A stretch of DNA of 64,000 bases from Alkalibacillus silvisoli (GTDB lineage: Bacteria > Bacillota > Bacilli > Bacillales > Alkalibacillaceae), in contig NZ_BAAACZ010000015.1 of NCBI RefSeq assembly GCF_039521975.1, forward strand, positions 43,824-107,823, written 5' to 3'. Positions 1 through 8,009 of this stretch are shown piece by piece; within the stretch, counting starts at the first letter, position 1, and each line of letters starts with the position of its first letter. Position numbers and translations under genes: made by a program. The notes under the pieces are model-generated. The model ran no database searches. It was not told the origin of the DNA and saw only the letters and a program-made list of their open reading frames with translations.

Positions 1-32
1 TTACCTCCTATCCTCTCATTAAAGAGTGAACC

Positions 33-1679
33 TTAGCTATTGTCCTTGTCCTCTCCCTTCTCATATTCATCATCGATTTGATCCCGAGGCGCCGTAATAC
101 CTGTCTCTTTCGTGATCGCATCGATGTCTTTTTTCAGGGGTGCCCAGTGTTTATTCGTATGAGCAGCGAGCCAAACCTCTCCGTCTTTTCGTTGCAACCA
201 AATGCGACTATGCGGCCAATAAGATCCTTGTACAAGACCGATAAGGAAAATGGCCCCTCCAACACTAAGATAGGGAATGGTGTTATCTTTTCGAACGGTA
301 AGACCTGTTAAATCATTGGTATCAAAACCATCTAACGAAAACTCGTAGCGATTCTCTTCTTGATCAGGGCTCACATTGTAATTCGCTTGAATACCGAGAA
401 AAGTATGGTCTAATGCTTCTGTATCCGGGTTCGCCATTTCAAAAATGAATGCCGGATTATCCGGGACATCATTTTCCGTTGTTGGCATGTTCTCATCATT
501 CATATAGAAATTCGGGAAGTAGCTATTAATGCGAACATCCTCCCCATTATCAAGGGCATACGTATCATCCGGGTCATTTAAATCTACGGTAAAGGAGCCC
601 ACCACCTCATCGGTTTCTGTATCCTCAACTTCAAAACTCAGTTCTTTTAACTCATCCAATTTATAGTCCACTTGATAAAGCGTGTAATCATCGAAGTGGA
701 AGGCATCGTTGACTTCGATCGGATGCCGATCGACTTCTTCGAGCTCTTGATCGACCCCCAGAGGGCCTTCTGGTCTATATAATACTGCGTCTGTTCGAAA
801 TGTTTCTTCAAACTGAAGGGCGGCACTTGCTTCCATGCCATCCGCAAAAATTTCATCATCTTCATCGAACTCTTCGTATGTGAATCCCTGATTCTCAACG
901 TAATAATCACCGGATGTGCCAGGGACCACTTCGGTCTCACCTTCACGAACCCACATATTTTCATCTACATACATGCCAGGGAAAAACCGAAGCGATGCCC
1001 CGATTAAAAATATAATCAACCCGATGTGATTCACATAAGGCCCCCACCGTGCCCAACGGTTTTTCTCCGCCAGTATATGGCCGTTTTCTTCCCGAATGTT
1101 GTAACGCTTCTTTTTCAATATATCTTGAGCTGCTTGAAACGTGTGGTCGACATCTTCCACCCGGCTGGTCCCAAAAATACGCTGACGTTTCATAAAACTT
1201 TTGTGTCTGGTTACACGCTGCGATTTCAAAGCTTTATATAACGGAAAAAAACGATCGATACTAGCAATGATGATTGATACTCCCAGCGCAGCGATCAACA
1301 ACATATACCACCAGGATCCATACATATTGTGCAGCCCAAAAGCATAATAAACCTGGCCTAATGCTCCGTACTCCTCCGCATAATACACTTCCGGCGTTTC
1401 GCCGGGCGGCATAAACATCTCTTGCGGAAAAATGGTTCCGAGAGAAGAAGCTATAAGCGTCACAATAATAATGCCTACCCCGACCTTAACCGATGAAAAG
1501 AAATTCCAGATTTTATCGATAATAGATGTGCTATATATTTGGGAACGACGCGCAGCACCCTCGTAACGCATGTTGAGCAATCGGTTCGAATCAGGGTCTG
1601 CCAGTGGTTTGCCACATGATCCACATACTTCTGTCCCGTAAGGGTTGACTCGTCCACACTCGCATTTTTGATTCATCAT
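33..1679 (-). CDS. resB: ResB-like cytochrome c biogenesis protein
   Basis: This 548-residue protein is about the length of Bacillus ResB, the membrane partner of ResC in system II haem delivery and c-type cytochrome assembly. The N-terminus carries a zinc-ribbon-like CxC...CxxC cluster (residues 6-23). Transmembrane segments follow near residues 65-85, 125-145 and 218-235, then a long acidic extracytoplasmic domain of about 230 residues and a last membrane segment near 475. It is the last gene seen of a minus-strand operon that begins with a response regulator at 5755. CcdA lies just upstream, and resC would be expected beyond the window edge. Assignment to the ResB family is firm. Whether it serves cytochrome c assembly or metal handling is open, because it sits in a metal-resistance island. 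Confidence 0.9.
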   Translation of the reverse strand: MMNQKCECGRVNPYGTEVCGSCGKPLADPDSNRLLNMRYEGAARRSQIYSTSIIDKIWNFFSSVKVGVGIIIVTLIASSLGTIFPQEMFMPPGETPEVYYAEEYGALGQVYYAFGLHNMYGSWWYMLLIAALGVSIIIASIDRFFPLYKALKSQRVTRHKSFMKRQRIFGTSRVEDVDHTFQAAQDILKKKRYNIREENGHILAEKNRWARWGPYVNHIGLIIFLIGASLRFFPGMYVDENMWVREGETEVVPGTSGDYYVENQGFTYEEFDEDDEIFADGMEASAALQFEETFRTDAVLYRPEGPLGVDQELEEVDRHPIEVNDAFHFDDYTLYQVDYKLDELKELSFEVEDTETDEVVGSFTVDLNDPDDTYALDNGEDVRINSYFPNFYMNDENMPTTENDVPDNPAFIFEMANPDTEALDHTFLGIQANYNVSPDQEENRYEFSLDGFDTNDLTGLTVRKDNTIPYLSVGGAIFLIGLVQGSYWPHSRIWLQRKDGEVWLAAHTNKHWAPLKKDIDAITKETGITAPRDQIDDEYEKGEDKDNS

Positions 1680-1780
1680 GAGCCCCCCATAAATCTAGTT
1701 TCATAGATAATCAGTTTTCCCGAACAATCTTTCTTGGACGCCAATCGCTTTTCGAAAGAATTTCTCATAACCACAATCAT

Positions 1781-2500
1781 TTAAATCATCCAGGACGGGA
1801 CATACTGCCCTAAATACATCGCGATCGTCTCGAAATAACCGGTGAAAAGAAGAATGCCCAGGATAATCATAATGACGCCACTCCCTTTTTGAATGGCCGG
1901 TAAAAAGCGATTGATGGAGTTAAGCTTCTGGAAAGATTTCGCATAAAGGAGCGAAACCCCTATGAATGGTACCCCCAGGCCCATGGAATAAACAAAAAGC
2001 ATGGTCGACCCTGTAAGCATGCTTCCAGATGCTCCCGCAAGCGTGAGGATGGAACCGAGGGTGATGCCAATACAAGGCGTCCATCCAGCTGCAAATACCA
2101 ATCCAAACAGCACCGAACCGGAAAAGCTTGAGGCTTTTTTGGGCGTTTTGGCTACTTTTTTCTCTGTTAGTAAGGCACGAATGGAAATAAGCCCACTCAT
2201 TTGTAGCCCAAATAAAATAATGATGACACCGCCTAGTTGCATAACGACACTACTGTACTGATTAAACCATGACCCAAGCAGGGTTGAGGATAATCCCAAC
2301 AGCAAGAAAATAATCGTAAAGCCAAGAATAAATCCGATGCTTCGGGTGAAAATCAACCGCCGATCCGCATTGATGGCTCCCGATGAGACATCGGTGCCGG
2401 TCAGTTGAGCCAAATAAGCCGGAAGCAATGGAAAAATGCAAGGGGAAAAGAAAGATATGAGGCCTGCCGCAAAAGCAAGGCCGAGCGACACATCATCCAT
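1781..2500 (-). CDS. ccdA: CcdA-type thiol-disulfide transport membrane protein
   Basis: This is a 239-residue polytopic protein of the CcdA/DsbD-beta family, which carries reducing equivalents from cytoplasmic thioredoxin to extracytoplasmic thiol proteins. Both hallmark motifs are present: FFSPCIFPLLPAY near residue 20 and GWTPCIGITLGS near residue 140, with the paired membrane cysteines. About six membrane helices are predicted by eye, which is normal for the family. It lies between the lipoprotein gene and resB in the operon started by the two-component genes. A second, broken ccdA at 24635-25347 is clearly homologous, so the island carries two related cassettes. Confidence 0.93.
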   Translation of the reverse strand: MDDVSLGLAFAAGLISFFSPCIFPLLPAYLAQLTGTDVSSGAINADRRLIFTRSIGFILGFTIIFLLLGLSSTLLGSWFNQYSSVVMQLGGVIIILFGLQMSGLISIRALLTEKKVAKTPKKASSFSGSVLFGLVFAAGWTPCIGITLGSILTLAGASGSMLTGSTMLFVYSMGLGVPFIGVSLLYAKSFQKLNSINRFLPAIQKGSGVIMIILGILLFTGYFETIAMYLGQYVPSWMI

Positions 2501-2556
2501 ATAACGAGTTCCTCCTCCAACATTGATGTATGAAGATCGACTTATACTTTCGACGA

Positions 2557-3474
2557 TTAAGATTCATGTAAACTCATGCCTTGTTCAGCTTGTTGTTCCC
2601 ATGTCTCTCCACCATCTTCAGTATAAAAAATATCACGTTCGAAAGTCGTTACCATAATGGTGTTCTCCGCTTGTGGGTTCTGGGCCAGATAACTGATGGC
2701 GTCTTCTTCGATCGATGGAGCAGGGATCTCTCTAACTACTTCGCCGGAGGCGTCTATGGCTTTGAGGGTTGTTTCTTCTTCCACACCCTCAGCAACAAGC
2801 AATTCGCCGGTGTGCGCATAGGTTAGAGCTGGCGCTGGCACACCACTTAGTACCTGCTCAAAGGAATCACCGGCATCATCAGATTGAAAGACCCCTTCCT
2901 CTGTGCTAAGAGCCACCCTATTTTCCTCATCAGGATGAGCTGCAATCGCAATCACGCTTCCGTTCACCCCGTCCACATCACGTGGTTCCCATTCCTGCCC
3001 CTCGTCGAGGGTTCGATGCAGGCCCAGCTCATCCATTTCTGAATTAGGCTCCGGATTCATAGCATAGATGGCGTCTGTGTTGTAACTGGCCGACATGACA
3101 TGAAAATCAACCTCCCCTTCGAGCGCGAGCAAATCAAGCGTTTCGCCCCCATCCGTGCTTTTTACAAGGCCAAACGGATTTTCATAATCCGACTGCATGT
3201 TTGGATGTCCACTGCTATAAAATCCTTCGGACGTCATGGTGAAGCCCATAAAGTCATGAAGCTCCCCCTCGCCACTCTCCACATTCTTCCATATCCCATC
3301 CTCATAGACACGCAACCCATCATGTGCGGGAATATATGCCTGCTCCCCATCTTCTGTGAAGCCAAGCCCATGTATATGCGTAAATTCAACCTCCTCTTGA
3401 GCTTCGGTTTGACACCCACTCATGAGTACTCCGACTGCTGATAAACTTGCAAGATACAACACTAACGTTCTCAT
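2557..3474 (-). CDS. Beta-propeller-like lipoprotein (F510_1955 glycosylhydrolase-type family)
   Basis: The start is the ATG at 3474, preceded by a good Shine-Dalgarno (GGAAAGGAAG) and overlapping the stop of the upstream gene. The frame continues upstream but without a better start. The 305-residue product has a lipoprotein signal ending at the lipobox cysteine (LMSGCQ). It then shows several BNR/sialidase-like repeats with Asp-box features (STDGGET, SDDAGDSF, TEDGGETW), typical of a beta-propeller. This matches the family that automatic annotation calls F510_1955 glycosylhydrolase. No hydrolase activity is evident, and a sensing or metal-binding role on the outer membrane face is possible. 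Co-transcription with the kinase, CcdA and ResB points to envelope redox or metal homeostasis. Confidence 0.78.
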   Translation of the reverse strand: MRTLVLYLASLSAVGVLMSGCQTEAQEEVEFTHIHGLGFTEDGEQAYIPAHDGLRVYEDGIWKNVESGEGELHDFMGFTMTSEGFYSSGHPNMQSDYENPFGLVKSTDGGETLDLLALEGEVDFHVMSASYNTDAIYAMNPEPNSEMDELGLHRTLDEGQEWEPRDVDGVNGSVIAIAAHPDEENRVALSTEEGVFQSDDAGDSFEQVLSGVPAPALTYAHTGELLVAEGVEEETTLKAIDASGEVVREIPAPSIEEDAISYLAQNPQAENTIMVTTFERDIFYTEDGGETWEQQAEQGMSLHES

Positions 3475-3686
3475 GTTTTTCTTCCTTTCCGTTTGCTTAT
3501 GATTGAAATGATGATGTAGATCATCGCACCTACTAATAGAGGGATCCCCATCCAGAGACAGATTTGGAAAAGGAGCTGGAGATAAGAAGGAACATCCGCT
3601 GAAGCCGATATAACGCCGGACATAACCAAACAATGCAAGCCGATGGCGATTAACAACGAAGCAATCCACCAATCCCTTCTAGTCAT
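3471..3686 (-). CDS. Small two-helix membrane protein
   Basis: This 71-residue protein has two hydrophobic helices (residues 7-28 and about 38-62) and a basic C-terminus ending KRKGRKT. It overlaps the kinase gene upstream by 4 bp and the lipoprotein gene downstream by 4 bp (ATGA overlap), so it is translationally coupled to both. I do not recognise a family. Its position between a sensor kinase and an exported lipoprotein suggests an accessory to the sensor or to the redox module, which is inference only. Confidence 0.72.
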   Translation of the reverse strand: MTRRDWWIASLLIAIGLHCLVMSGVISASADVPSYLQLLFQICLWMGIPLLVGAMIYIIISIISKRKGRKT

Positions 3687-5050
3687 TCATCGCCCTCCTT
3701 AGCTCCTGGAAAACGTAGCGTAAATGTCGTCCCTTTTCCGGGAACACTTTCCACTTGAATGCTTCCATATTGGAGTTCCGTCAATTGTTTCACGATGGCG
3801 AGCCCTAAACCGGTCCCCCCAAAATCACGTGATCTGGACTTTTCAGCCCGATAGAAACGCTCAAAAATGTAGGGGAGATCTTCAGTAGCGATACCCCTTC
3901 CCGTATCAGAAATTTTTACTTCGATGTTCCCGTCTTTCAAGGATCCCTCGATCCAAACATGCCCATTTTCCGTATAACTCACCGCGTTTTGAAGCAAATT
4001 TGTGAAGATCTGTTCTATACGAAAGCTATCAGCTACAATCGTTGGAAGTTTTGCTTCCATATCAACCTTTATGGTATTTTTCTTTTTCTTAGCATCGGTG
4101 GCCATTTTTGCTTTTGCTCGTTTGATAACGTCTCCGATATGAACAAGCTCAAGGTTCAAGGGAAAACGCTCTTCTTCCATTCGGGATAATTCAAATAAAT
4201 CATGGATGAGTCGATTCATGCGGTGGGCTTCTTCATGAATAATATCGACAAACTGTTGTCTTTCGCTCTCATCCTGATAAAGCCCCTTTTTTAGTGCATC
4301 ACAATACCCCTGGACATAAGACAGTGGCGTCCGTAATTCATGGGACACGTCCGAAAAAAAAGCTTGCCTGTTCGTCCGGTATCTTTTTAGTTCGCGCGCC
4401 AACTCATTCATAGAATGGGAGAGCGAACCCAACTCATCTTTCGTTTTCACAGGCACTTCCACATCTAGATCCCCCCTCGCCATTTGGTTTGCCGCTCTTT
4501 CCATCTCCTGCAGGGGCATTGAAAATTCTCTGGAAGCAATAAACGTAAAACCAAAGGCAAGAAGAAGGGCACCAACCCCTGATAGAAACAACGCCTGCTG
4601 TACTTGAATGGCTGATTGATCCATGAGATCTGAAGGTGAAAAAATAAAGACTTCTCCAATATCGTCATTCTGCACTCGTTCCCCAGCATAAATATATTCT
4701 TGACGATCATTTGGGTCGATAAATCTTCCTGCCTCTCCCTGCGATGTGGAATAATCAGAGGGATGAAACCCACGGATCCCGGAATCTTCTACAACGTCTC
4801 CATTTGGATCAATAATGACCATCTTTCGTGCTGTCTCCCGATCCATCGATTGGACAAGAAGTTCGATGTCAGGATCATCTACTACAGCAAGGAGGGTTGC
4901 ATATTGAGAAGCCATTTCATCCGTTTCTTCATATAAATGTACTTCATTATAATTGGTGAAAATTTGGACCATGACATACCCTAACGGAAGCAGTACGATG
5001 AGAAATAAAATCATAATCAATCCACCGAGCTTATAAAAAATCCTGTTCAT
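3683..5050 (-). CDS. Two-component sensor histidine kinase
   Basis: This 455-residue membrane kinase has a transmembrane helix at about residues 8-30, an extracytoplasmic sensor of about 120 residues, a second helix at about 152-172 and a HAMP linker. The HisKA box follows, with phospho-acceptor H237 in FFSDVSHELRTPLSY. The ATPase domain has the N box (TNLLQNAVSYT), G1 (SDTGRGI), F box and G2 (GGTGLGLAIV). All catalytic motifs are intact. It ends a few bases from the regulator gene upstream and overlaps the small membrane protein gene downstream. The signal is not readable from sequence. The surrounding DUF326, YdhK and multicopper oxidase genes suggest copper or a related metal. Confidence 0.93.
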   Translation of the reverse strand: MNRIFYKLGGLIMILFLIVLLPLGYVMVQIFTNYNEVHLYEETDEMASQYATLLAVVDDPDIELLVQSMDRETARKMVIIDPNGDVVEDSGIRGFHPSDYSTSQGEAGRFIDPNDRQEYIYAGERVQNDDIGEVFIFSPSDLMDQSAIQVQQALFLSGVGALLLAFGFTFIASREFSMPLQEMERAANQMARGDLDVEVPVKTKDELGSLSHSMNELARELKRYRTNRQAFFSDVSHELRTPLSYVQGYCDALKKGLYQDESERQQFVDIIHEEAHRMNRLIHDLFELSRMEEERFPLNLELVHIGDVIKRAKAKMATDAKKKKNTIKVDMEAKLPTIVADSFRIEQIFTNLLQNAVSYTENGHVWIEGSLKDGNIEVKISDTGRGIATEDLPYIFERFYRAEKSRSRDFGGTGLGLAIVKQLTELQYGSIQVESVPGKGTTFTLRFPGAKEGDE

Positions 5051-5053
5051 CGG

Positions 5054-5755
5054 CTAATTTCCTTCCGTTGTATTAAATTTGTATCCCACTCCCCACACGG
5101 TCTTCATTGGATTAAATGGCAGACCAGCCTTTTTCAGTTTGGTTCGGATATTTTTGATATGGGTGTCAATCGTTCGAGGATCGTGCCATTCACGATCCAA
5201 TGACCAAATCTTCTCGATGACATTTTCCCTTGTATACACGCGTTCCGGACGAGAGGCCATTAAATACAAAATCGCAAATTCTTTTGCGGTTAAATCGACG
5301 GATTGTCCCGCCACCTTAACCTCGTGTCGATCCGGTTGAATAAATAATGGGCCAGCTGTTATCTCTACTGGATCCTCGTTTAAGGGGTTGGATTTACGCC
5401 GGAGCAATGCTTTTACACGTGCGACGAGTTCCTCTGGGGCGAACGGTTTTACGAGATAATCATCCGCCCCTAGGTCAAGCCCTTTAACCCGATCTCCCAC
5501 TTCTGTTCTCGCTGTTAACATCAAAATACCTATATTGAACCCTTCCATACGCAGGTGTTCACATACATCCCAACCGTCTGTCTGCGGCATCATAATATCT
5601 AAAATAATAGCATCGTAAGATTGATCGGTTGCCTTATGTATCGCTTCTATTCCGGAACTTGCTTCATCAAGTTCATAGCCTGCATTTGTCAAATAAAGAC
5701 CAATCAACTGTCGCATTTTTCGCTCGTCATCCACAATAAGTATACGTTCGGCCAC
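5054..5755 (-). CDS. OmpR/PhoB-family response regulator
   Basis: The GTG start at 5755 is preferred because a strong GGGAGGAG lies 5 bases ahead of it. An in-frame ATG at 5770 would place that Shine-Dalgarno inside the gene. The product has a receiver domain (acidic pocket D9/D10, phospho-acceptor D53 in IILDIMMP, lysine in VKPF) and a C-terminal winged-helix DNA-binding domain ending in WGVGYKF. It is the first gene of the operon running to ResB. A 20-bp box at 5801-5820 precedes it and recurs before four other genes of the island, so it is probably autoregulated and the master of that set. Confidence 0.93.
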   Translation of the reverse strand: MAERILIVDDERKMRQLIGLYLTNAGYELDEASSGIEAIHKATDQSYDAIILDIMMPQTDGWDVCEHLRMEGFNIGILMLTARTEVGDRVKGLDLGADDYLVKPFAPEELVARVKALLRRKSNPLNEDPVEITAGPLFIQPDRHEVKVAGQSVDLTAKEFAILYLMASRPERVYTRENVIEKIWSLDREWHDPRTIDTHIKNIRTKLKKAGLPFNPMKTVWGVGYKFNTTEGN

Positions 5756-5800
5756 TTTTGCTCCTCCCATAAAGTGCTATATGTTATAGTTTATCTAGTG

Positions 5801-5820
5801 AATATGTAGTTGATGTGAAG
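5801..5820 (-). promoter_or_regulatory. Putative response-regulator box 1 (upstream of regulator operon)
   Basis: Read toward the gene the box is CTTCACATCAACTACATATT. It matches boxes before the DUF326 gene, ydhK, the multicopper oxidase and the Met-rich exported protein. The common form is CTTCATANAWWCTACATATT, with CATA-like half-sites 11 bp apart, which is the usual spacing for tandem OmpR-family binding. The assignment to this regulator is inference. Confidence 0.65.
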
Positions 5821-5883
5821 AATAGGTATGTAAAATATGATCATTTTTTGACGAAAACACTGATGTAGAGTATCACCTCTCAT

Positions 5884-5928
5884 TATAAAAAGAGACCCTG
5901 AAGGCGGATAGGAAACCGTCTCAGGGTC
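5884..5928 (-). terminator. Rho-independent terminator of the DUF326 gene
   Basis: An 8-bp stem GACCCTGA/TCAGGGTC (5894-5901 and 5921-5928) encloses a partly paired loop. On the minus strand it is followed by TCTTTTTAT. It sits 8 bases after the DUF326 stop codon. Confidence 0.8.
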
Positions 5929-5935
5929 GAGGAAA

Positions 5936-6262
5936 TTATGCAGCCGCCATCTCACGGCATACTTTTGCGCACCGGTGACAAGCTTCCGCACAATCTTGGC
6001 AATGCTGGTGGTGTTCGTGCTTTGCACACTCATCGCCACAAGCCTGACAGATGTCCGCGCATAATTCACAGATCTGCTTAGCAAAACGGCTGTTTGTTTG
6101 CATAGCTTGTACCGCAAATGCACAGATATCTGCACATTCTCGATCCAGTCTGATACATTCAGCCAGCATTTGTACGTTGTCTTCCTTCAGACACTCATCA
6201 AAACACCGATTGCACTGTTCCATGCATTCTAAACATGCTTGAATACACTCTTGATAATTCAT
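5936..6262 (-). CDS. Four-helix-bundle copper-binding protein (DUF326)
   Basis: The start chosen is the ATG at 6262 (MNYQECIQACLECMEQC), with AAAGGGG upstream. The 108-residue protein is packed with CxxxC and CxxC spacings along amphipathic helices plus an HEHHQHC stretch. This is the signature of the Cys-lined four-helix-bundle copper storage-like family (DUF326, Csp-related). It has no signal peptide, so it is probably cytosolic and sequesters Cu(I). It is a single-gene unit between its own terminator and a response-regulator box at 6343-6362. A paralogue at 28565-28891 has a different, MerR-type promoter. Confidence 0.88.
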   Translation of the reverse strand: MNYQECIQACLECMEQCNRCFDECLKEDNVQMLAECIRLDRECADICAFAVQAMQTNSRFAKQICELCADICQACGDECAKHEHHQHCQDCAEACHRCAKVCREMAAA

Positions 6263-6342
6263 TAATCTTGGTACCCCTTTCTTATGACACATAATTTGCA
6301 TTCACTAGCTAGTGTGCGGTGTCCTTAATGGTTTATCCATTA

Positions 6343-6362
6343 AATATGTAGTTTTTATGAAG
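6343..6362 (-). promoter_or_regulatory. Putative response-regulator box 2 (upstream of DUF326 gene)
   Basis: Read toward the gene the box is CTTCATAAAAACTACATATT, differing from box 1 at only four positions. It lies about 80 bp before the DUF326 start codon. Confidence 0.65.
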
Positions 6363-6403
6363 TTGGGAATACATTTTTGTTCTCTCTCATTGAAACGATA
6401 GTT

Positions 6404-6456
6404 ACAAAAATGCCCTTATCGGATCATTCAACCTTAATAAAATGATCGGATAAGGG
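6404..6456 (-). terminator. Terminator after ydhK-like gene
   Basis: Arms at 6413-6428 and 6441-6456 pair over 16 bp with one mismatch. On the minus strand the hairpin is followed by CATTTTTGT, about 55 bp after the ydhK-like stop codon. Confidence 0.75.
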
Positions 6457-6510
6457 TTAATCAATTTTGTTTTCTATTTTTCGTCCAGCATAGGGGCCTT
6501 ATCGTCTTTT

Positions 6511-7152
6511 TTATTCAACCTCTGAGAGCTCATCCTCTGTAACCCATTTATGATTTTCCACTTCTTCACCACCATCTGTAGGTGTGTAATCAATCATATA
6601 AACCGTTGTTTCTTCAGCCTCATCAATTGCAGCTGTGGCTCCTTCCATGCCATCCATATGATCGGCTTCTAATGTGACTTCTGTCCCCGGTTCAAATGTT
6701 TCTTCCCCGGCTTCTTCAATTTCTTCATGAACCACCCATTCATGATTTTCTACTCTTTCCCCGCCATTGGTTGGGTCGTAAGAAACAATGTAGGCAGTCG
6801 TATCATAAGCCCCTACGATGGTGGCTTTGGCACCTTCCATTTCCTCCATATGGCCGCCTTCCACCATTGCTTGGCTTCCCACTTCAAAAGTTGGATTCTC
6901 TTCTTCCCCTAAATCATCAGGAACTTCACCGGAACTGGAATGATCCATATCTTCGTGCATGTCATCGTCCATATCCATGCCATCCATATCGTCATGATCG
7001 GGCATCTCATCACCCATATCTTCCATATTACTATCCGAACCGGAATCCATATCCATCCCTTCATCTGGCATTTCCTCATCACCATTGCCACATGCAGCTA
7101 ATGCAAAAGCTGTTACTAGCGAAACGGATCCTATCATGATTTTCTTCTTCAT
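6511..7152 (-). CDS. ydhK: YdhK-family lipoprotein with two DUF1541 domains
   Basis: The ATG at 7152 follows a strong AAAAGGAGG. The 213-residue protein has a lipoprotein signal (LAACGN), then a Met/Asp/His-rich linker (repeats like MDMDSG, DMDGMDMDDDMHEDMDH). Two DUF1541 domains of about 55 residues follow, each ending in a VENHxWV motif. YdhK-type proteins are often found beside copper and silver resistance genes. The Met/His-rich linker looks suited to extracytoplasmic Cu(I) or Ag(I) binding, which is inference. It is divergent from the multicopper oxidase at 7336, and each has its own copy of the 20-bp box in the shared intergenic region. Confidence 0.88.
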   Translation of the reverse strand: MKKKIMIGSVSLVTAFALAACGNGDEEMPDEGMDMDSGSDSNMEDMGDEMPDHDDMDGMDMDDDMHEDMDHSSSGEVPDDLGEEENPTFEVGSQAMVEGGHMEEMEGAKATIVGAYDTTAYIVSYDPTNGGERVENHEWVVHEEIEEAGEETFEPGTEVTLEADHMDGMEGATAAIDEAEETTVYMIDYTPTDGGEEVENHKWVTEDELSEVE

Positions 7153-7190
7153 TTTATAATTCCTCCTTTTCATGAATAACGTACTAAAAA

Positions 7191-7210
7191 AATGTGTAGA
7201 AAATATGGAG
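7191..7210 (-). promoter_or_regulatory. Putative response-regulator box 3 (upstream of ydhK)
   Basis: Read toward ydhK the box is CTCCATATTTTCTACACATT, the most divergent of the five but with the CTACA core. It lies about 40 bp before the start codon. Confidence 0.5.
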
Positions 7211-7271
7211 CGATCGTTCATAGAGAAAAAAAGCACGGATTTTCATTAGATTTAAGTAAAAATCATTATTT

Positions 7272-7291
7272 ATTCATAGATTCTACATTTT
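7272..7291 (+). promoter_or_regulatory. Putative response-regulator box 4 (upstream of multicopper oxidase)
   Basis: On the plus strand the box reads ATTCATAGATTCTACATTTT. It has the same orientation relative to its gene as the other four boxes although the gene runs the other way. That makes chance similarity less likely. Confidence 0.6.
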
Positions 7292-7335
7292 TTCCGTTTA
7301 CAGTGTGACATAACCAATCAAAAGGGGGAAGAAGA

Positions 7336-7515
7336 TTGAAAAAAGTATATATAGGAATGAGTACCATTTTTTTTGTGCTAGCTGGCTGTTCGGGTGAGGG
7401 GTTAGATGAGGGATCTACGGGATCTACCGAGAGTCAACAAGAGGGTAAAGGGAATGAAATGATGACTGAAGATGGTAAAGAAGTGTTTAATCTAGATGTT
7501 ACCGAGACGCATTGG
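7336..7515 (+). pseudogene. Multicopper oxidase, 5' part (interrupted by transposon)
   Basis: A TTG start at 7336 follows AAAGGGGGAAG. The 60 codons up to 7515 encode a lipoprotein signal (FVLAGCSG), an acidic linker and the first strand of the oxidase fold (VFNLDVTETHW). The gene is then cut by a 3.3-kb transposon. Joining codon 60 to the frame at 10857 restores a continuous protein of about 501 residues. As it stands the frame runs into the transposon and stops at 7557. Confidence 0.9.
7509..7515. repeat. Left target-site duplication GCATTGG
   Basis: GCATTGG here is repeated at 10850-10856, exactly outside the TGTAA...TTACA ends of the element. The repeat could be 5-7 bp of true duplication. 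Confidence 0.85.
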
Positions 7516-7648
7516 TGTAAATTACCACATTATATCGGATCCACTTTTGCAAATTAAAACCGCATGAAATCTCGCATTTCACCCTACATATTTGCACATT
7601 ATTTCCGTTTTGCACACTATTCCGGTTTGTCTTTTCACATTATTCCAG
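7516..7648. repeat. Left end of transposon with four transposase-site repeats
   Basis: Motifs at 7525-7538, 7594-7607, 7612-7625 and 7635-7648 share CACATTATTCCG with few changes. This is like the multiple TnsB/TniA sites of Tn7-group elements. Confidence 0.75.
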
Positions 7649-7665
7649 CAAAATTAAAGAGAAAC

Positions 7666-7695
7666 GAACACCCCTTCGCTTCACAAGGGGTGTTC
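7666..7695 (-). terminator. Hairpin terminator at end of transposon operon
   Basis: Perfect 11-bp arms GAACACCCCTT (7666-7676) and AAGGGGTGTTC (7685-7695) lie after the last transposon gene. On the minus strand the run after the stem is T-rich but interrupted (GTTTCTCTTTAATTTT). Confidence 0.65.
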
Positions 7696-7736
7696 GATCG
7701 TGTATGATGCTTCCTAAAGAGACACTGACGCCGGGC

Positions 7737-8009
7737 TCAAAAGGGAAGCTCTTCATCCGGAATTTCCGGGAAAAACAGGGTACTTTCGTCAAAACGAATG
7801 CGATAGACTTCCGAGCAACTAAGGTTAAACCGAACGCCTCCGAGGAAGACAAACCATTCCGAGTCTTTCCAAAGGTTAACTTCATAAAAATGGTCATGAA
7901 TCCGGAGGTCAAACGGCATGCTGAATTGCATCACGTGTGTGTCTTGGCCGGCCCGAATGAGCCATTGGTTTTCGAAGGGATACCAAATCATGTATCCGTA
8001 TTCCATCAA
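7737..8009 (-). CDS. Small transposon protein, unknown
   Basis: The 90-residue product begins with an ATG that overlaps the ATPase stop codon (8006-8009), so it is translationally coupled to it. It is rich in aromatic residues (MMEYGYMIWYPFENQW) and ends PDEELPF. No known domain is recognised. Overlapping frames on both strands were judged shadows because only this one is coupled to the operon. A role as an accessory transposition factor is possible but not shown. Confidence 0.6.
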   Translation of the reverse strand: MMEYGYMIWYPFENQWLIRAGQDTHVMQFSMPFDLRIHDHFYEVNLWKDSEWFVFLGGVRFNLSCSEVYRIRFDESTLFFPEIPDEELPF

